Shown in pieces: positions 17,725 through 26,295 of a stretch of DNA of 64,000 bases. The stretch covers positions 5,717,001 through 5,781,000 of the forward strand of contig CP031740.1 of assembly GCA_022701275.1 (NCBI GenBank). The letters run 5' to 3'. This stretch comes from Microcoleus vaginatus PCC 9802 (lineage in GTDB: Bacteria; Cyanobacteriota; Cyanobacteriia; Cyanobacteriales; Microcoleaceae). Position numbers and translations under genes: made by a program. Under the pieces are notes generated by a model, which was not told the DNA's origin, ran no database searches, and saw only the letters and a list, made by a program, of their open reading frames with translations. How positions within the stretch are numbered: the first letter of the stretch is position 1; each line of letters begins with the position of its first letter.

Positions 17725-18465
17725 ATGGAGGACTTTTACGGGCCATTGATTGAATCAAGTGAAATCATCGAACTACTCAGACAAGAGATGCAATTAAAAA
17801 CCTTTAGTCAAAGGGTTTTGCAGAAAAAAGTTATTGAGAAAGCCGCCCGGGAACGAGGGTTAACTGTGACTCCCGACGAAATTCAAGCTGTGGGCGACCA
17901 ACTCCGCCGCGAGAAGCGTTTGGAGAAAGCGGCGGATACGATTGCTTGGCTGGTCGATCAGATGATTTCTATAGAAGATTTAGAGGCAGGGATTCGCGAT
18001 CGGCTCCTCAGCAAAAAACTAGCAGAACACTTGTTCAGCAAAGAAGTAGAAAAAATTTTTGTTCAAAACAAATTGCAATTCGACCAAATAATTCTTTATC
18101 AAATTGTTGTTGCCAAACCCCAGCTTGCTCAGGAACTATTTTATCAAATTCAAGAAGGAGAAATTAGCTTTTTTGATGCCGCTCACCTTTACGATATTGA
18201 CGAAAATCGTCGGCATCTATGCGGTTGCGAAGGCAAGGTTTATCGGTGGGGTTTAAAACCAGACATAGCCGTCGCTGTATTTAGCGCTAAACCCGGAGAA
18301 GTTATTCGTCCAATTGAAACAGAGCTAGGATATCACTTGTTCCTGGTTGAAAAGTTTCTTCCGGCGGAATTAACCCCTCAACGGTATCAAGAAATATTGC
18401 ACAATCTGTTTAACGAATGGTTGGCTAACGAAGTCAACTATTTATTGTACAATTCTAAAGTGTAA
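17725..18465 (+). CDS. peptidyl-prolyl isomerase (parvulin/SurA-like)
   Basis: A 246-aa protein with a helical SurA/PrsA-type N-terminal chaperone region (residues ~1-110, VLQKKVIEKAARERGLTVTP and LRREKRLEKAADTIAWL). A parvulin rotamase domain follows (~115-225: QIQEGEISFFDAAHLYDID, then VFSAKPGEVIRP and ELGYHLFLVEKF). No signal peptide is visible, so it probably acts in the cytoplasm or is exported by an unusual route. Such parvulin genes often accompany cyanobacterial HlyD/peptidase-exporter loci. Here it lies 85 bp behind the RTX gene, suggesting a role in folding or holding the exported substrates. Confidence 0.85.
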   Translation: MEDFYGPLIESSEIIELLRQEMQLKTFSQRVLQKKVIEKAARERGLTVTPDEIQAVGDQLRREKRLEKAADTIAWLVDQMISIEDLEAGIRDRLLSKKLAEHLFSKEVEKIFVQNKLQFDQIILYQIVVAKPQLAQELFYQIQEGEISFFDAAHLYDIDENRRHLCGCEGKVYRWGLKPDIAVAVFSAKPGEVIRPIETELGYHLFLVEKFLPAELTPQRYQEILHNLFNEWLANEVNYLLYNSKV

Positions 18466-19063
18466 AAACTTAATTTATCGCCTTCAAAAACCCATATATA
18501 TAATTTTGCCCCAACCACATACAATGCTAAAATTTAGGGTACTTCTGGGTGCACAGAGAGACCTAATATCGTTTCCGGCTGCATCAATATTATTCAATCC
18601 TTGGGGCGGGGCGTGAGTGTAAATAGTCTCATGCGTGTGAATTTAAATATTGCTCCCTCTCACGCACTCTACTACTTAGGTAAAAAGTGGTTTTACGAGG
18701 TACTTATAGCTCAATAAGGTTCAGTTAAAAAGGTAATTTATAGCCCTCGCCACTCACTAAAATTGATAACTGAAGAAAGTCTCGGCGATTGCTTCGTACC
18801 CTCGCAACTGCGCGAAGCATAGCGAAAAATGAGACGCTTAGTTAACCCAAGCTTACTGACTTATAACGAGCTTAAAATTACTTTGTAAATTGGAGTTTTG
18901 CCAACCCCATATACGCCAGCTAGCAAAGCCCAATGGAAAAAATATATCGGTTCACAACGCCCCTCTAATATATTATCCCCAAAAGCTACTTTTTTAATTT
19001 TCAGTTTTCCCTCCTCCCATCAATTATCTGCGTCCATCAGCCTTCATCTGCATACATCTGCGG
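18466..19063. other. intergenic stretch with dispersed-repeat debris
   Basis: No gene is supported. The segment 19023-19070 is the inverse of a repeat also seen at 55606-55650 (core AACCGCAGATRTNNGCAGAT). Around 18565 the sequence ATATCGTTTCCGGCTGCATC resembles another dispersed motif (38871, 14126, 61481). The rest is unassigned. Confidence 0.4.
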
Positions 19064-21259
19064 TTAAAAACCTACATAATTTTGCCGCCACCAAGCGCGC
19101 ACAAACTTAATCTCCTCAAACGTATAACGTTCTTCCAAAAAATCATAAATTGCTCTCAGTTTCTCATCCCCCATAACTTCAATTGCGTACACTATCGCCT
19201 GCTGGCGTTCCGGTTCCACCAACAAATTTATATCAACTTCCCTGCCCATTTCCATCAATTCTATCAGATGCCCAGAAATAGTATTAGGACTCATACCCCG
19301 CGCATTGGCTATTCCTTGAACTGTCAAACCTTGTCGGTATAATTCCCAGGTTTGCATCTGCGAATAAGACGCCACGTTGGAAAGATTGGGAAGATTAGCG
19401 ACCTCAGAAGATGCAGCACCACTTGGCAATCCTTGTTCTTGGCAAAAATTGCGAATTGCCTCCAAGAAAACCTTACCGTACTTATCTCGCTTGTTGCTCC
19501 CAACGCCGTAAACTTCCTCGAATTCTCTGAGATTTTGCGGGCGTTTTTCTGCCATATCTCGCAAGCTTTTATCGGCAAAAACTACGTAAGGTGGCACAAA
19601 TTGTTCGTCGGCAATTTGTTTGCGTAGCGTCCGCAGTACGGTAAATAAACCTTCTACTTCTACTGCCAAAGAACGAACTTTCCCCTGTACTTCCCGCTGG
19701 GGTTCAATGGCGATTTCAACTGTGCGCTGACGTTTCATAATTTCCCAACTTTTTTCATTGAGTTTCAAAATGGGAAATCCGTCTGTCTTTTCGTCTAAAA
19801 AACCTTGATTTAACAGCGAACGACTCAATTTTTTCCATTCCTCAGCACTTCTATCTTTGCCAATTCCGTAAGTAGAAAGTTGGTGGTGCTGGTATTGCAA
19901 TATTTTTTGATTTTTTGAACCGCGCAGCACGTCAATAATGTGATTCATGCCGAATTTTTCTTGGCAGCGGGCGACACAAGAAAGAAATTTCATTGCCTCA
20001 ATCGTCCAATCTTCTACGGGTTTTTGGTTGCAACAGTTATCGCAAGTACCGCAGTTTCCGGGGAATGAATCGCCAAAATAACTTAACTGGATTGTGCGAC
20101 GGCAATCGGTGGATTCTGCATAGTTGATTACTCGACGCAACTGTTGGCGGGCAATTCGTTGTTCTTGTGGGTCAGGTTTTTGCTCGATGATGTAGTCGAT
20201 CATTTTGACATCGCCGTAGCCGAAAAATAAGCTGCAATGGGCGGGTTCGTTGTCTCGGCCTGCGCGACCGGATTCTTGATAGTATCCTTCGAGATTCTTG
20301 GGTAAGTCGTAGTGAATTACAAACCGCACGTCGGGTTTGTTAATGCCCATACCGAAGGCTATTGTGGCTACCATTACTTGCACGTCGTCGCGAATGAAGC
20401 GGGTTTGATTGGTGGCGCGATCGACATCGTTCATGCCGGCGTGGTAGGGTAAGGCTTGGATGCCGCTTTGTTGCAATTTATAAGCAACTTCGTCAACTTT
20501 TTTGCGGCTGAGGCAATAGATAATTCCTGAACCGCCTTTTTTTTTGATGATTTGCAAAACTTCGGCAAAACTGTGCTTGGTTTTGGGGCGAACTTCGTAG
20601 TATAAATTGGGGCGGTTGAAGCTGGCGACGTGGATGTAGGGATTTCGCAGAGTTAGCTGCTGGATGATGTCTTGGCGGACGCGCTCGGTGGCGGTGGCGG
20701 TTAGTCCCATAATGGGAATGTCGGGATATCGATCGCGCACTCGTTGCATTTGCCTGTATTCTGGTCGAAAGTCGTGCCCCCATTCCGAAACGCAGTGGGC
20801 TTCGTCGATCGCAAATGCCGAAATTCCTAACTTATTTGCTACTATATCTAAAAATGGTAAAAATCTCTCACCCAGCAAGCGTTCGGGTGCAACATAAAGC
20901 AATTTAATCTTACCTTCGAGAATCGCAGTTTCGCGCGATCGGGTTTCCTGACTGCTCAAAGTGCTGTTGAGAAAAGTCGCCCCAATTCCATTATCCTGCA
21001 AAGCTTCCACCTGGTCTTGCATCAGAGCAATTAACGGCGAAACAACCACAGTCAATCCCGGTTTCAACAGTGCCGGTAATTGAAAACACAAAGACTTGCC
21101 ACCGCCCGTCGGCATGACAATCATCATATCCCGTTTTTGTAAAGCAGCTTCGACAATTTCCTGCTGCCCCGGGCGGAAAGAGTCATAGCCAAAAAAATGT
21201 TTGAGTGCTTGTTCCAGGGGCAGCGGCACAGAAGATAGTGGCGGATTAGACGCTGACAT
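19064..21259 (-). CDS. recQ: ATP-dependent DNA helicase RecQ
   Basis: A 731-aa helicase of typical RecQ length and order. It has Walker A TGGGKS (51-56), DEAH box (152-155, IDEAHCVSEWGHDFRP), the C-terminal helicase motif QESGRAGRD, and a zinc-binding cysteine cluster (NCGTCDNCC). The RQC winged helix and an HRDC domain (~535-615, VFADKSLRDMAEKRP) follow. A helix-turn-helix tail LTVQGIANARGMSPNTISGH is also present. The enzyme unwinds DNA 3'-5' in recombination and repair. The gene is intact, in contrast to the deleted copy at 7010-7649. The start MSASNPPLSS is shared by both copies. Confidence 0.97.
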   Translation of the reverse strand: MSASNPPLSSVPLPLEQALKHFFGYDSFRPGQQEIVEAALQKRDMMIVMPTGGGKSLCFQLPALLKPGLTVVVSPLIALMQDQVEALQDNGIGATFLNSTLSSQETRSRETAILEGKIKLLYVAPERLLGERFLPFLDIVANKLGISAFAIDEAHCVSEWGHDFRPEYRQMQRVRDRYPDIPIMGLTATATERVRQDIIQQLTLRNPYIHVASFNRPNLYYEVRPKTKHSFAEVLQIIKKKGGSGIIYCLSRKKVDEVAYKLQQSGIQALPYHAGMNDVDRATNQTRFIRDDVQVMVATIAFGMGINKPDVRFVIHYDLPKNLEGYYQESGRAGRDNEPAHCSLFFGYGDVKMIDYIIEQKPDPQEQRIARQQLRRVINYAESTDCRRTIQLSYFGDSFPGNCGTCDNCCNQKPVEDWTIEAMKFLSCVARCQEKFGMNHIIDVLRGSKNQKILQYQHHQLSTYGIGKDRSAEEWKKLSRSLLNQGFLDEKTDGFPILKLNEKSWEIMKRQRTVEIAIEPQREVQGKVRSLAVEVEGLFTVLRTLRKQIADEQFVPPYVVFADKSLRDMAEKRPQNLREFEEVYGVGSNKRDKYGKVFLEAIRNFCQEQGLPSGAASSEVANLPNLSNVASYSQMQTWELYRQGLTVQGIANARGMSPNTISGHLIELMEMGREVDINLLVEPERQQAIVYAIEVMGDEKLRAIYDFLEERYTFEEIKFVRAWWRQNYVGF

Positions 21260-21356
21260 TTGCAGTAGTTGGTTGTTGGCTTCTAAACTATTCTATGCCT
21301 TTTGAGCACAAATACAGTTACAATAATTGAGAATCTCAATTTAAGCAGAAAAACTG

Positions 21357-21641
21357 ATGCCGAAAGCAATTTGGAATGGTGCCGTTTTGGCCGAGAGCGA
21401 CAAGTGCGAAATTGTAGACAACAACTATTATTTCCCCGCCCATGCCATCAACCGCGAGTATTTCAAGGACAGCAGCACTCACACTACTTGCGGTTGGAAA
21501 GGTGTTGCTAGTTACTACAGTGTCGAAGTCGGCGGACAAGTGAATAAAGATGCTGCTTGGTACTATCCTACTCCGAAAGATGCTGCTAAAAATATTGCCG
21601 GATATATTGCTTTTTGGAAAGGAGTTAAGGTAGAGGCTTAA
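21357..21641 (+). CDS. DUF427 family protein
   Basis: A 94-aa protein, full length for DUF427. The family signature is clear: KAIWNGAVLAESDKCEIVDN, then YYFPAHAINREYF, THTTCGWKGVASYYSVEV and AAWYYPTPKDAAKNIAGYIA, ending FWKGVKVEA. The domain is a compact beta-barrel of unknown biochemical function, sometimes considered ligand- or nucleotide-binding. It is divergent from recQ, with about 100 bp between the starts, and ends at a strong hairpin terminator. Confidence 0.9.
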   Translation: MPKAIWNGAVLAESDKCEIVDNNYYFPAHAINREYFKDSSTHTTCGWKGVASYYSVEVGGQVNKDAAWYYPTPKDAAKNIAGYIAFWKGVKVEA

Positions 21642-21660
21642 AGCAGTTTAGAACTACAAA

Positions 21661-21712
21661 AATGGGGCGGTTGTGGTCGAATTTAGCGCTTAAGCCGCCC
21701 CTTAAAATTTTA
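21661..21712. terminator. bidirectional hairpin terminator
   Basis: GGGGCGG at 21664-21670 pairs with CCGCCCC at 21695-21701, followed by TTAAAATTTTAATCTTTTT. It separates the convergent DUF427 gene and the Sua5/YrdC gene and could serve both. Confidence 0.7.
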
Positions 21713-22375
21713 ATCTTTTTCCCAAACGGCGACAGCTTCCGAACCCAAACCACGGCGGACAACAATCGGTTCGCTTTGTGTCAAATCGAGAATGGTAGAA
21801 ACTTGATATCCCGGATCGGAACCGTCATCGACAATGACATCCACTAACTTAGAAAAACAGTCAAACAGCTCAGCTTTGCCAAAGCTTTCTGCTTTAGATG
21901 CAGGGACTGGTGCTGCACCTTCATCATCCGTGGTAATGTGAGCGGATGTTGAAATAATTGGATTTCCCAAGGCTTCCAACAGTGTAAAACAAAGCCGCTG
22001 GTCGGGAACGCGAATTCCAGTGGTTTTGCGTTTTGGGTTCATTACCAACCGTGGCACTAACTTGGTAGCTGGCAGCAGAAATGTATAAGGCCCCGGTATT
22101 AACCGCTTGATAATTCTGTATGCTTCATCGCTGACTGCAGCATAGTCGGTGATATTTGACAGAGAGGAACACAAGAACGTTAAAGGCTTATCATTGGATA
22201 GTTGCTTGATCTGCCTGACTCGTTCTACTGCAGACTTGGAGTTGATATCGCAGCCGATCGCGTAAACTGTATCTGTCGGATAAAGCATCACGGCCCCATC
22301 TTTTAGAGCTTTTGTAATCTTCTCGATCCGGTCTCTTTGGGGTGCAACTGGATGCACTTCGTAAATAGTTGCCAT
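21710..22375 (-). CDS. Sua5/YciO/YrdC/YwlC-family protein
   Basis: A 221-aa protein with the YrdC fold: GAVMLYPTDTVYAIGCDINS (residues ~28-47), VRQIKQLSNDKPLTFLCSS, GPYTFLLPAT and TTGIRVPDQ, then NPIISTSAHITTDDE. Family members make threonylcarbamoyl-AMP for the t6A modification of ANN-decoding tRNAs. The length and N-terminus are closer to the YciO/YrdC single-domain branch than to the longer Sua5, so the exact role is uncertain. The gene is divergent from larC and starts at the ATG at 22375. Confidence 0.88.
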   Translation of the reverse strand: MATIYEVHPVAPQRDRIEKITKALKDGAVMLYPTDTVYAIGCDINSKSAVERVRQIKQLSNDKPLTFLCSSLSNITDYAAVSDEAYRIIKRLIPGPYTFLLPATKLVPRLVMNPKRKTTGIRVPDQRLCFTLLEALGNPIISTSAHITTDDEGAAPVPASKAESFGKAELFDCFSKLVDVIVDDGSDPGYQVSTILDLTQSEPIVVRRGLGSEAVAVWEKD

Positions 22376-22450
22376 GTTAAGATATTGCAGGCTAAGTGGG
22401 CGATCGAAATATCCAGTGAAACAATCAATGTTGAAAATTAATTGTTAACA

Positions 22451-23893
22451 ATGAATAAAATAGCTTATTTTGACTGTCCAACTGGCATTGCTGGCGATAT
22501 GTGCATCGGAGCTCTCATCCACGCTGGCGTTCCTTTAGACTACCTAATCGAAAAACTCAATTTGCTCGGCATTTCGACAGAGTACGAGTTGCGGACGGAA
22601 TTAGTCCACCGGAATACTCAACAAGCAACTAAATTTTATGTAGATTTAGCTGCGGATTTGTGGTTAAAACCCAAAAATTCCGCTACCGAACTCGATCCCT
22701 CGGAAACGGAATCCCCGACTTTTGACGCCCGCCACCACCATCATCACGGGGAAGAACATTCTCACAGTCACGGCGAACCAGATGCCGAAATTAGCCACAC
22801 TCATCACCGCCACTTGCCACAAATTGAGCAAATCATCGTCTCTGCAAAATTGCCTCCGCGCGTGGAAGCTTGGAGTTTGGCCGTATTTGGCAAATTAGCA
22901 GAGGCAGAAGGTGCCGTACACGGTATCCCCGCAAGCGAGGTTCACTTTCACGAGGTGGGGGCGGCGGATGCAATTATTGATATTGTCGGTACTTGTTTGG
23001 GTTTGGATTGGTTGGATATTCAGGAGTTTTACTTTTCGGCGATGCCGACTGGTGGCGGTACGGTGAAGGCAGCCCACGGTAAGTTAGCGGTGCCGACGCC
23101 GGCGGTGATGCGGTTGTGGGAAACGCACCGAGTGCCGGTTTACAGCAATGGGATCGATCGCGAATTGTGCACTCCTACGGGAACTGCGATCGCCTGTACT
23201 CTCGCCTCTGCTTTCGGCCCGCCACCGCCGATGCAAATTCAGGCGATCGGTTTGGGTGCAGGTTCTCGAATGCTGGCAATTCCTAATATTTTGCGCCTCT
23301 GGATTGGGGAGAAGGAAGAAGGAAGAGGGAAGAAGGAAGAGGGAAGAGGGAAGAAGGAAGAGGGAAGAGGGAAGAAGGAAGAGGGAAGAGGGAAGAGGGA
23401 AGAGGGAAGAGGGGAGAAGGAAATATTTAACCAATTCCCAATGGCGAATTCCATAGAAACTATTACGGTATTGGAAACACAAATTGATGATTTGAGTCCG
23501 CAGGCGATCGGCTATGTTTTTGATGCTTTGTTTGCCGCCGGAGCTCTGGATGTTTTCACTGCCCCAATTGTGATGAAAAAGTCGCGGCTGGGAGTTTTGT
23601 TAACGGCGATTTGTCCTCCCGAATGGCAGGATGCTTGCGAAGTTGTGATCTTTCGCGAAACTACTACTCTGGGAATTAGGCGATCGACTCAACAAAGAAC
23701 GATTTTACCCCGAGAAATCCAGACAGTTAAAACAGAATACGGCGAAGTCAAGATAAAAGTTGCGAAGTCGGGAGAAACGATTGTTAATGTACAGCCGGAA
23801 TACGAAGATTGCGCGGAAATTGCCAGAATTAAAAATATTAGCTGGCGGGAAGTTCACCGCTTGGCGCTGCAAAGTTGGTACGATCGCACTTAA
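22451..23893 (+). CDS. larC: LarC-type nickel-pincer cofactor protein with inserted Glu/Gly/Lys repeat
   Basis: About 480 aa from the ATG at 22451 (a TTG at 22442 is also in frame). LarC inserts nickel into the pincer nucleotide cofactor of lactate racemase-type enzymes. Family hallmarks are AYFDCPTGIAGDMCIGALIH at the start, a His-rich metal loop (DARHHHHHGEEHSHSHG), FHEVGAADAIIDIVGTCL, LCTPTGTAIACTLA, and in the second half LETQIDDLSPQAIGYVFDAL. Both halves, which some bacteria join by frameshift, are here in one frame. At about residues 287-325 a stretch of KEEGRGKKEEGRG units interrupts the family sequence. It is encoded by a polypurine tandem repeat that kept the frame. No larA, larB or larE is in the window. 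Confidence 0.9.
   Translation: MNKIAYFDCPTGIAGDMCIGALIHAGVPLDYLIEKLNLLGISTEYELRTELVHRNTQQATKFYVDLAADLWLKPKNSATELDPSETESPTFDARHHHHHGEEHSHSHGEPDAEISHTHHRHLPQIEQIIVSAKLPPRVEAWSLAVFGKLAEAEGAVHGIPASEVHFHEVGAADAIIDIVGTCLGLDWLDIQEFYFSAMPTGGGTVKAAHGKLAVPTPAVMRLWETHRVPVYSNGIDRELCTPTGTAIACTLASAFGPPPPMQIQAIGLGAGSRMLAIPNILRLWIGEKEEGRGKKEEGRGKKEEGRGKKEEGRGKREEGRGEKEIFNQFPMANSIETITVLETQIDDLSPQAIGYVFDALFAAGALDVFTAPIVMKKSRLGVLLTAICPPEWQDACEVVIFRETTTLGIRRSTQQRTILPREIQTVKTEYGEVKIKVAKSGETIVNVQPEYEDCAEIARIKNISWREVHRLALQSWYDRT
23308..23423. repeat. polypurine tandem repeat inside larC
   Basis: Roughly 115 bp of repeats built from GGAAGAGGGAAGAA units, all purine on the + strand. The same unit, inverted, lies at about 31950-31990 just before folK. 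Because the insert is a multiple of three and has no stops in this frame, larC remains open. Slippage here would be expected to change the protein length or the frame. Confidence 0.9.
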
Positions 23894-23910
23894 TCAATTA
23901 CAGTGACTTA

Positions 23911-24111
23911 CATGAGGGTAGAGAAGCCTGTAAATGGCGCAAAGCATTGATTCAAAGGAATCATATTGCTTGTGCAATTTTAGCGTGGAAATTCTTCAAA
24001 AAAACAGCGTGAATGGTTGAAAAAACAGTAGACCAGTTAAAGGAGGAATTACTGTCAGACTCCCTCAAACAAGAACTGAAAGACCCAACTATACGTTGCG
24101 TACTTGTTTAA
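23911..24111 (+). pseudogene. transposase C-terminal remnant
   Basis: The frame reads HEGREACKWRKALIQRNHIA, CAILAWKFFKKTA, stop, MVEKTVDQLKEELLSDSLKQ, ELKDPTIRCVLV, stop. This resembles the C-terminal tail of IS4/IS701-like cyanobacterial transposases, which end with an IAxAILAW then VYQLK then YLKQELxNP pattern. It has an in-frame stop and no catalytic part, so it is a relic. The family call is by pattern only. Confidence 0.6.
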
Positions 24112-24427
24112 CAGGAAAGTCGGTGATTCTTTGGGCAGTTCAATTTGAATCTTACGACGATCGCTCACTTTTCTTGAACGGGCGATCGTAACTTGTGTCA
24201 GGCTATATATAGCGTACCTGCGTAAGTCCTGTGTACGATAATTAACCCCCGCAAGGTTCTAACCAGCAGTAGATTTTTCAGCTAACAAAAAGACCAGCTT
24301 GCAGCCAATCTTCCGACGGGGGAATGACCCGAACTTTTGGCTAGGTATCGGCCGCAACTACAAGCTGGCCGTGTCCCCGGCGTATCGAGTACAGCCTGGG
24401 TTCAACAAACCTCGATCGAATTTAAAT
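24112..24427. other. intergenic stretch without supported gene
   Basis: About 315 bp between the transposase relic and a palindromic repeat. A 60-codon frame at 24299-24481 runs into the palindrome and has no family features. Nothing else is recognisable. Confidence 0.35.
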
Positions 24428-24530
24428 AGTCCTGGACGCAAAAAACCCGGTTCCCCTCAAAATCGTGGATATATGCCTTGAGATATTGACGCAGAAACCG
24501 GGTTGAAAGGCCCCCCGTGCGTCCAGGACT
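24428..24530. repeat. palindromic dispersed repeat, AACCCGGTT family, copy at 24.4 kb
   Basis: Perfect 12-bp outer arms (AGTCCTGGACGC at 24428-24439 and its inverse at 24519-24530) enclose inner arms AAAAACCCGGTT and AACCGGGTT. The same inner arms recur at 33225/33277, 40822/40878 and 45397/45447, with partial copies at about 28546 and 47750. It has no coding capacity and is likely a REP- or MITE-like element. Confidence 0.75.
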
Positions 24531-24828
24531 GTTAAAGTTTATTCTTCGACAAGCTATGTCGATCGCATCATAACGATCGAATATCAGCAGCGCGCTTAAT
24601 TCCGTGCGATCGCCCCTTCCATGTCGATCGGCCTTTTTTTGTAAGACTCTTGTGCCAGCACTTTCTCAACAGCTTCGCGTACTTTAGCAACGCTTGTGCC
24701 ATTGCTTGAATTCATAATAGTCATATCATAATAGTCATAATTAATGTTTGTTACAAATGGAGCTTTTTCCTAGCAGCTTTCGTTAAGGCTGAAGTATAGT
24801 AAAAGCTGTCAATATTTAGAGAAGAAAT

Positions 24829-26241
24829 ATGGTAGAGCGAGTGTTAAAAGAACGTTATGCCATTCAGCAAGGCCTGGGAAAAAATGCGGGACGACAAACT
24901 TTGCTGGCGTGCGACTTACAAACTCAGGAGTTAGTCGTAATCAAAATTCTTACTTTTAGTGCAGATTTCCAATGGGACGATTTAAAACTATTTGAACGAG
25001 AAGCCGAAACTTTACAGTCACTTTCCCATCCGGCAATTCCTCGTTACTTAGACCATTTTGAGTTCCCGACACCAAAGACTAAAGGGTTTGCACTGGTACA
25101 AAGCTATATTGAAGCGAAATCTTTGGCAGAATGGGTTGAATCGGGACGGAATTTTAACGAAAAAGAAATAAAGCAAATTGCTAATAAGTTGCTGGAAATT
25201 TTGATATATTTGCAACACCAAAACCCGCCAGTAATTCATCGAGATATTAAACCGAGTAATATTCTGTTAGCGGATCGATCGCCCCTCAAACAAAAACACT
25301 CCGCCCTTAATAAAGGTGGTTGGTTGGGTGAAGTTTACTTAGTAGATTTTGGTTCAGTTCAAACCTTAGCAGCGAGAGAAGGTAGCACGGTTACTGTAGT
25401 CGGAACTTACGGATATATGCCGCCCGAACAATTTGGCGGGCGCGCGGTTCCGGCTTCCGATCTTTATGGCTTGGGTGCAACGTTAATTTACTTAGTAACG
25501 GGAGTCCATCCAGCCGAATTGCCGCAGGAAGATTTGCGTATTAATTTTGAGCCAAAAAACGCTATTAGTTCGGATTTTGTGGACTGGCTTGAGTGGATGA
25601 CCGAACCAGATTTAAACAGCCGCTTAACCTCGGCCGATCGGGCATTAAAAGCACTGGAAAAACCGAGAGAGGCGATACCCTTGGTTGTGCCAAAACCTGC
25701 TAGGAGTAGGGTTAAAATTACGAAAAGCCGGAAGAGTTTGGAAATTATAATTTCTCCTTATCGTTCTCTATGGTCAGTTATTTTTGAGATATTAGGGTTG
25801 TCATTTATATTGTTTTTTGCGCTTTTTGCCGGTGTAGTGTTTATTCGAGCGGCGTTTATTACCTACTCTTGGTTTCTTGGATTATTCGCGGTAATTGTCT
25901 GTTGCTTTGTCGGAATTGGAATTTTTATTTCCATCAATTTAATAATCACCGAACCCAGCTCTACTAGACTGCACCTGGATCGCAAACAAATTTTTTTGAC
26001 TTCCAATTGGTTGGGATTTGTACGTTATAATCTTCGGCCTACAAGTCCAAGGATGGCTATCTGTAAATTACGATCCATAGTGAATAAACCTACAGAATCG
26101 CGCCCTTATCCTCATCGCGACATTCAGATTTGGGCGGGAACACAGGAATATAAACTTATTACCAGCCATCTCACCGATGGCGAGATTGATTGGATAGCAG
26201 GGGAACTCAGCGAATGGTTAAATTTGCCTATTAGTGAATAA
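24829..26241 (+). CDS. serine/threonine protein kinase with C-terminal membrane segments
   Basis: A 470-aa Hanks-type kinase. Catalytic features are the lysine in VVIKI (K39), HRDIKPSN (137-144; catalytic D139), DFG (173-175, LVDFGSVQ), and MPPE (197-200) in place of APE. The glycine loop is degenerate (GLGKNAGRQTL), as is usual in this cyanobacterial subgroup. After ~residue 290 come two hydrophobic helices (~315-335 and ~345-370) and a small C-terminal domain (TRLHLDRKQIFLTSNWLG and onward), so it is membrane-anchored with the kinase in the cytoplasm. The substrate is unknown. A close paralogue follows directly at 26296. Confidence 0.93.
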   Translation: MVERVLKERYAIQQGLGKNAGRQTLLACDLQTQELVVIKILTFSADFQWDDLKLFEREAETLQSLSHPAIPRYLDHFEFPTPKTKGFALVQSYIEAKSLAEWVESGRNFNEKEIKQIANKLLEILIYLQHQNPPVIHRDIKPSNILLADRSPLKQKHSALNKGGWLGEVYLVDFGSVQTLAAREGSTVTVVGTYGYMPPEQFGGRAVPASDLYGLGATLIYLVTGVHPAELPQEDLRINFEPKNAISSDFVDWLEWMTEPDLNSRLTSADRALKALEKPREAIPLVVPKPARSRVKITKSRKSLEIIISPYRSLWSVIFEILGLSFILFFALFAGVVFIRAAFITYSWFLGLFAVIVCCFVGIGIFISINLIITEPSSTRLHLDRKQIFLTSNWLGFVRYNLRPTSPRMAICKLRSIVNKPTESRPYPHRDIQIWAGTQEYKLITSHLTDGEIDWIAGELSEWLNLPISE

Positions 26242-26295
26242 AGTATAGATGGCAGATGAAATTAACAACCACTATTCTCAAGAGGATTGGAAAAA

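Noticed and set aside
19324-19578. Alternative-frame ORFs within recQ
   Set aside because: The RecQ protein is intact across the region with all domains, so the others are shadows.
24299-24481. 60-codon plus-strand ORF
   Set aside because: It runs into a palindromic repeat, has no ribosome-binding site and no family resemblance.
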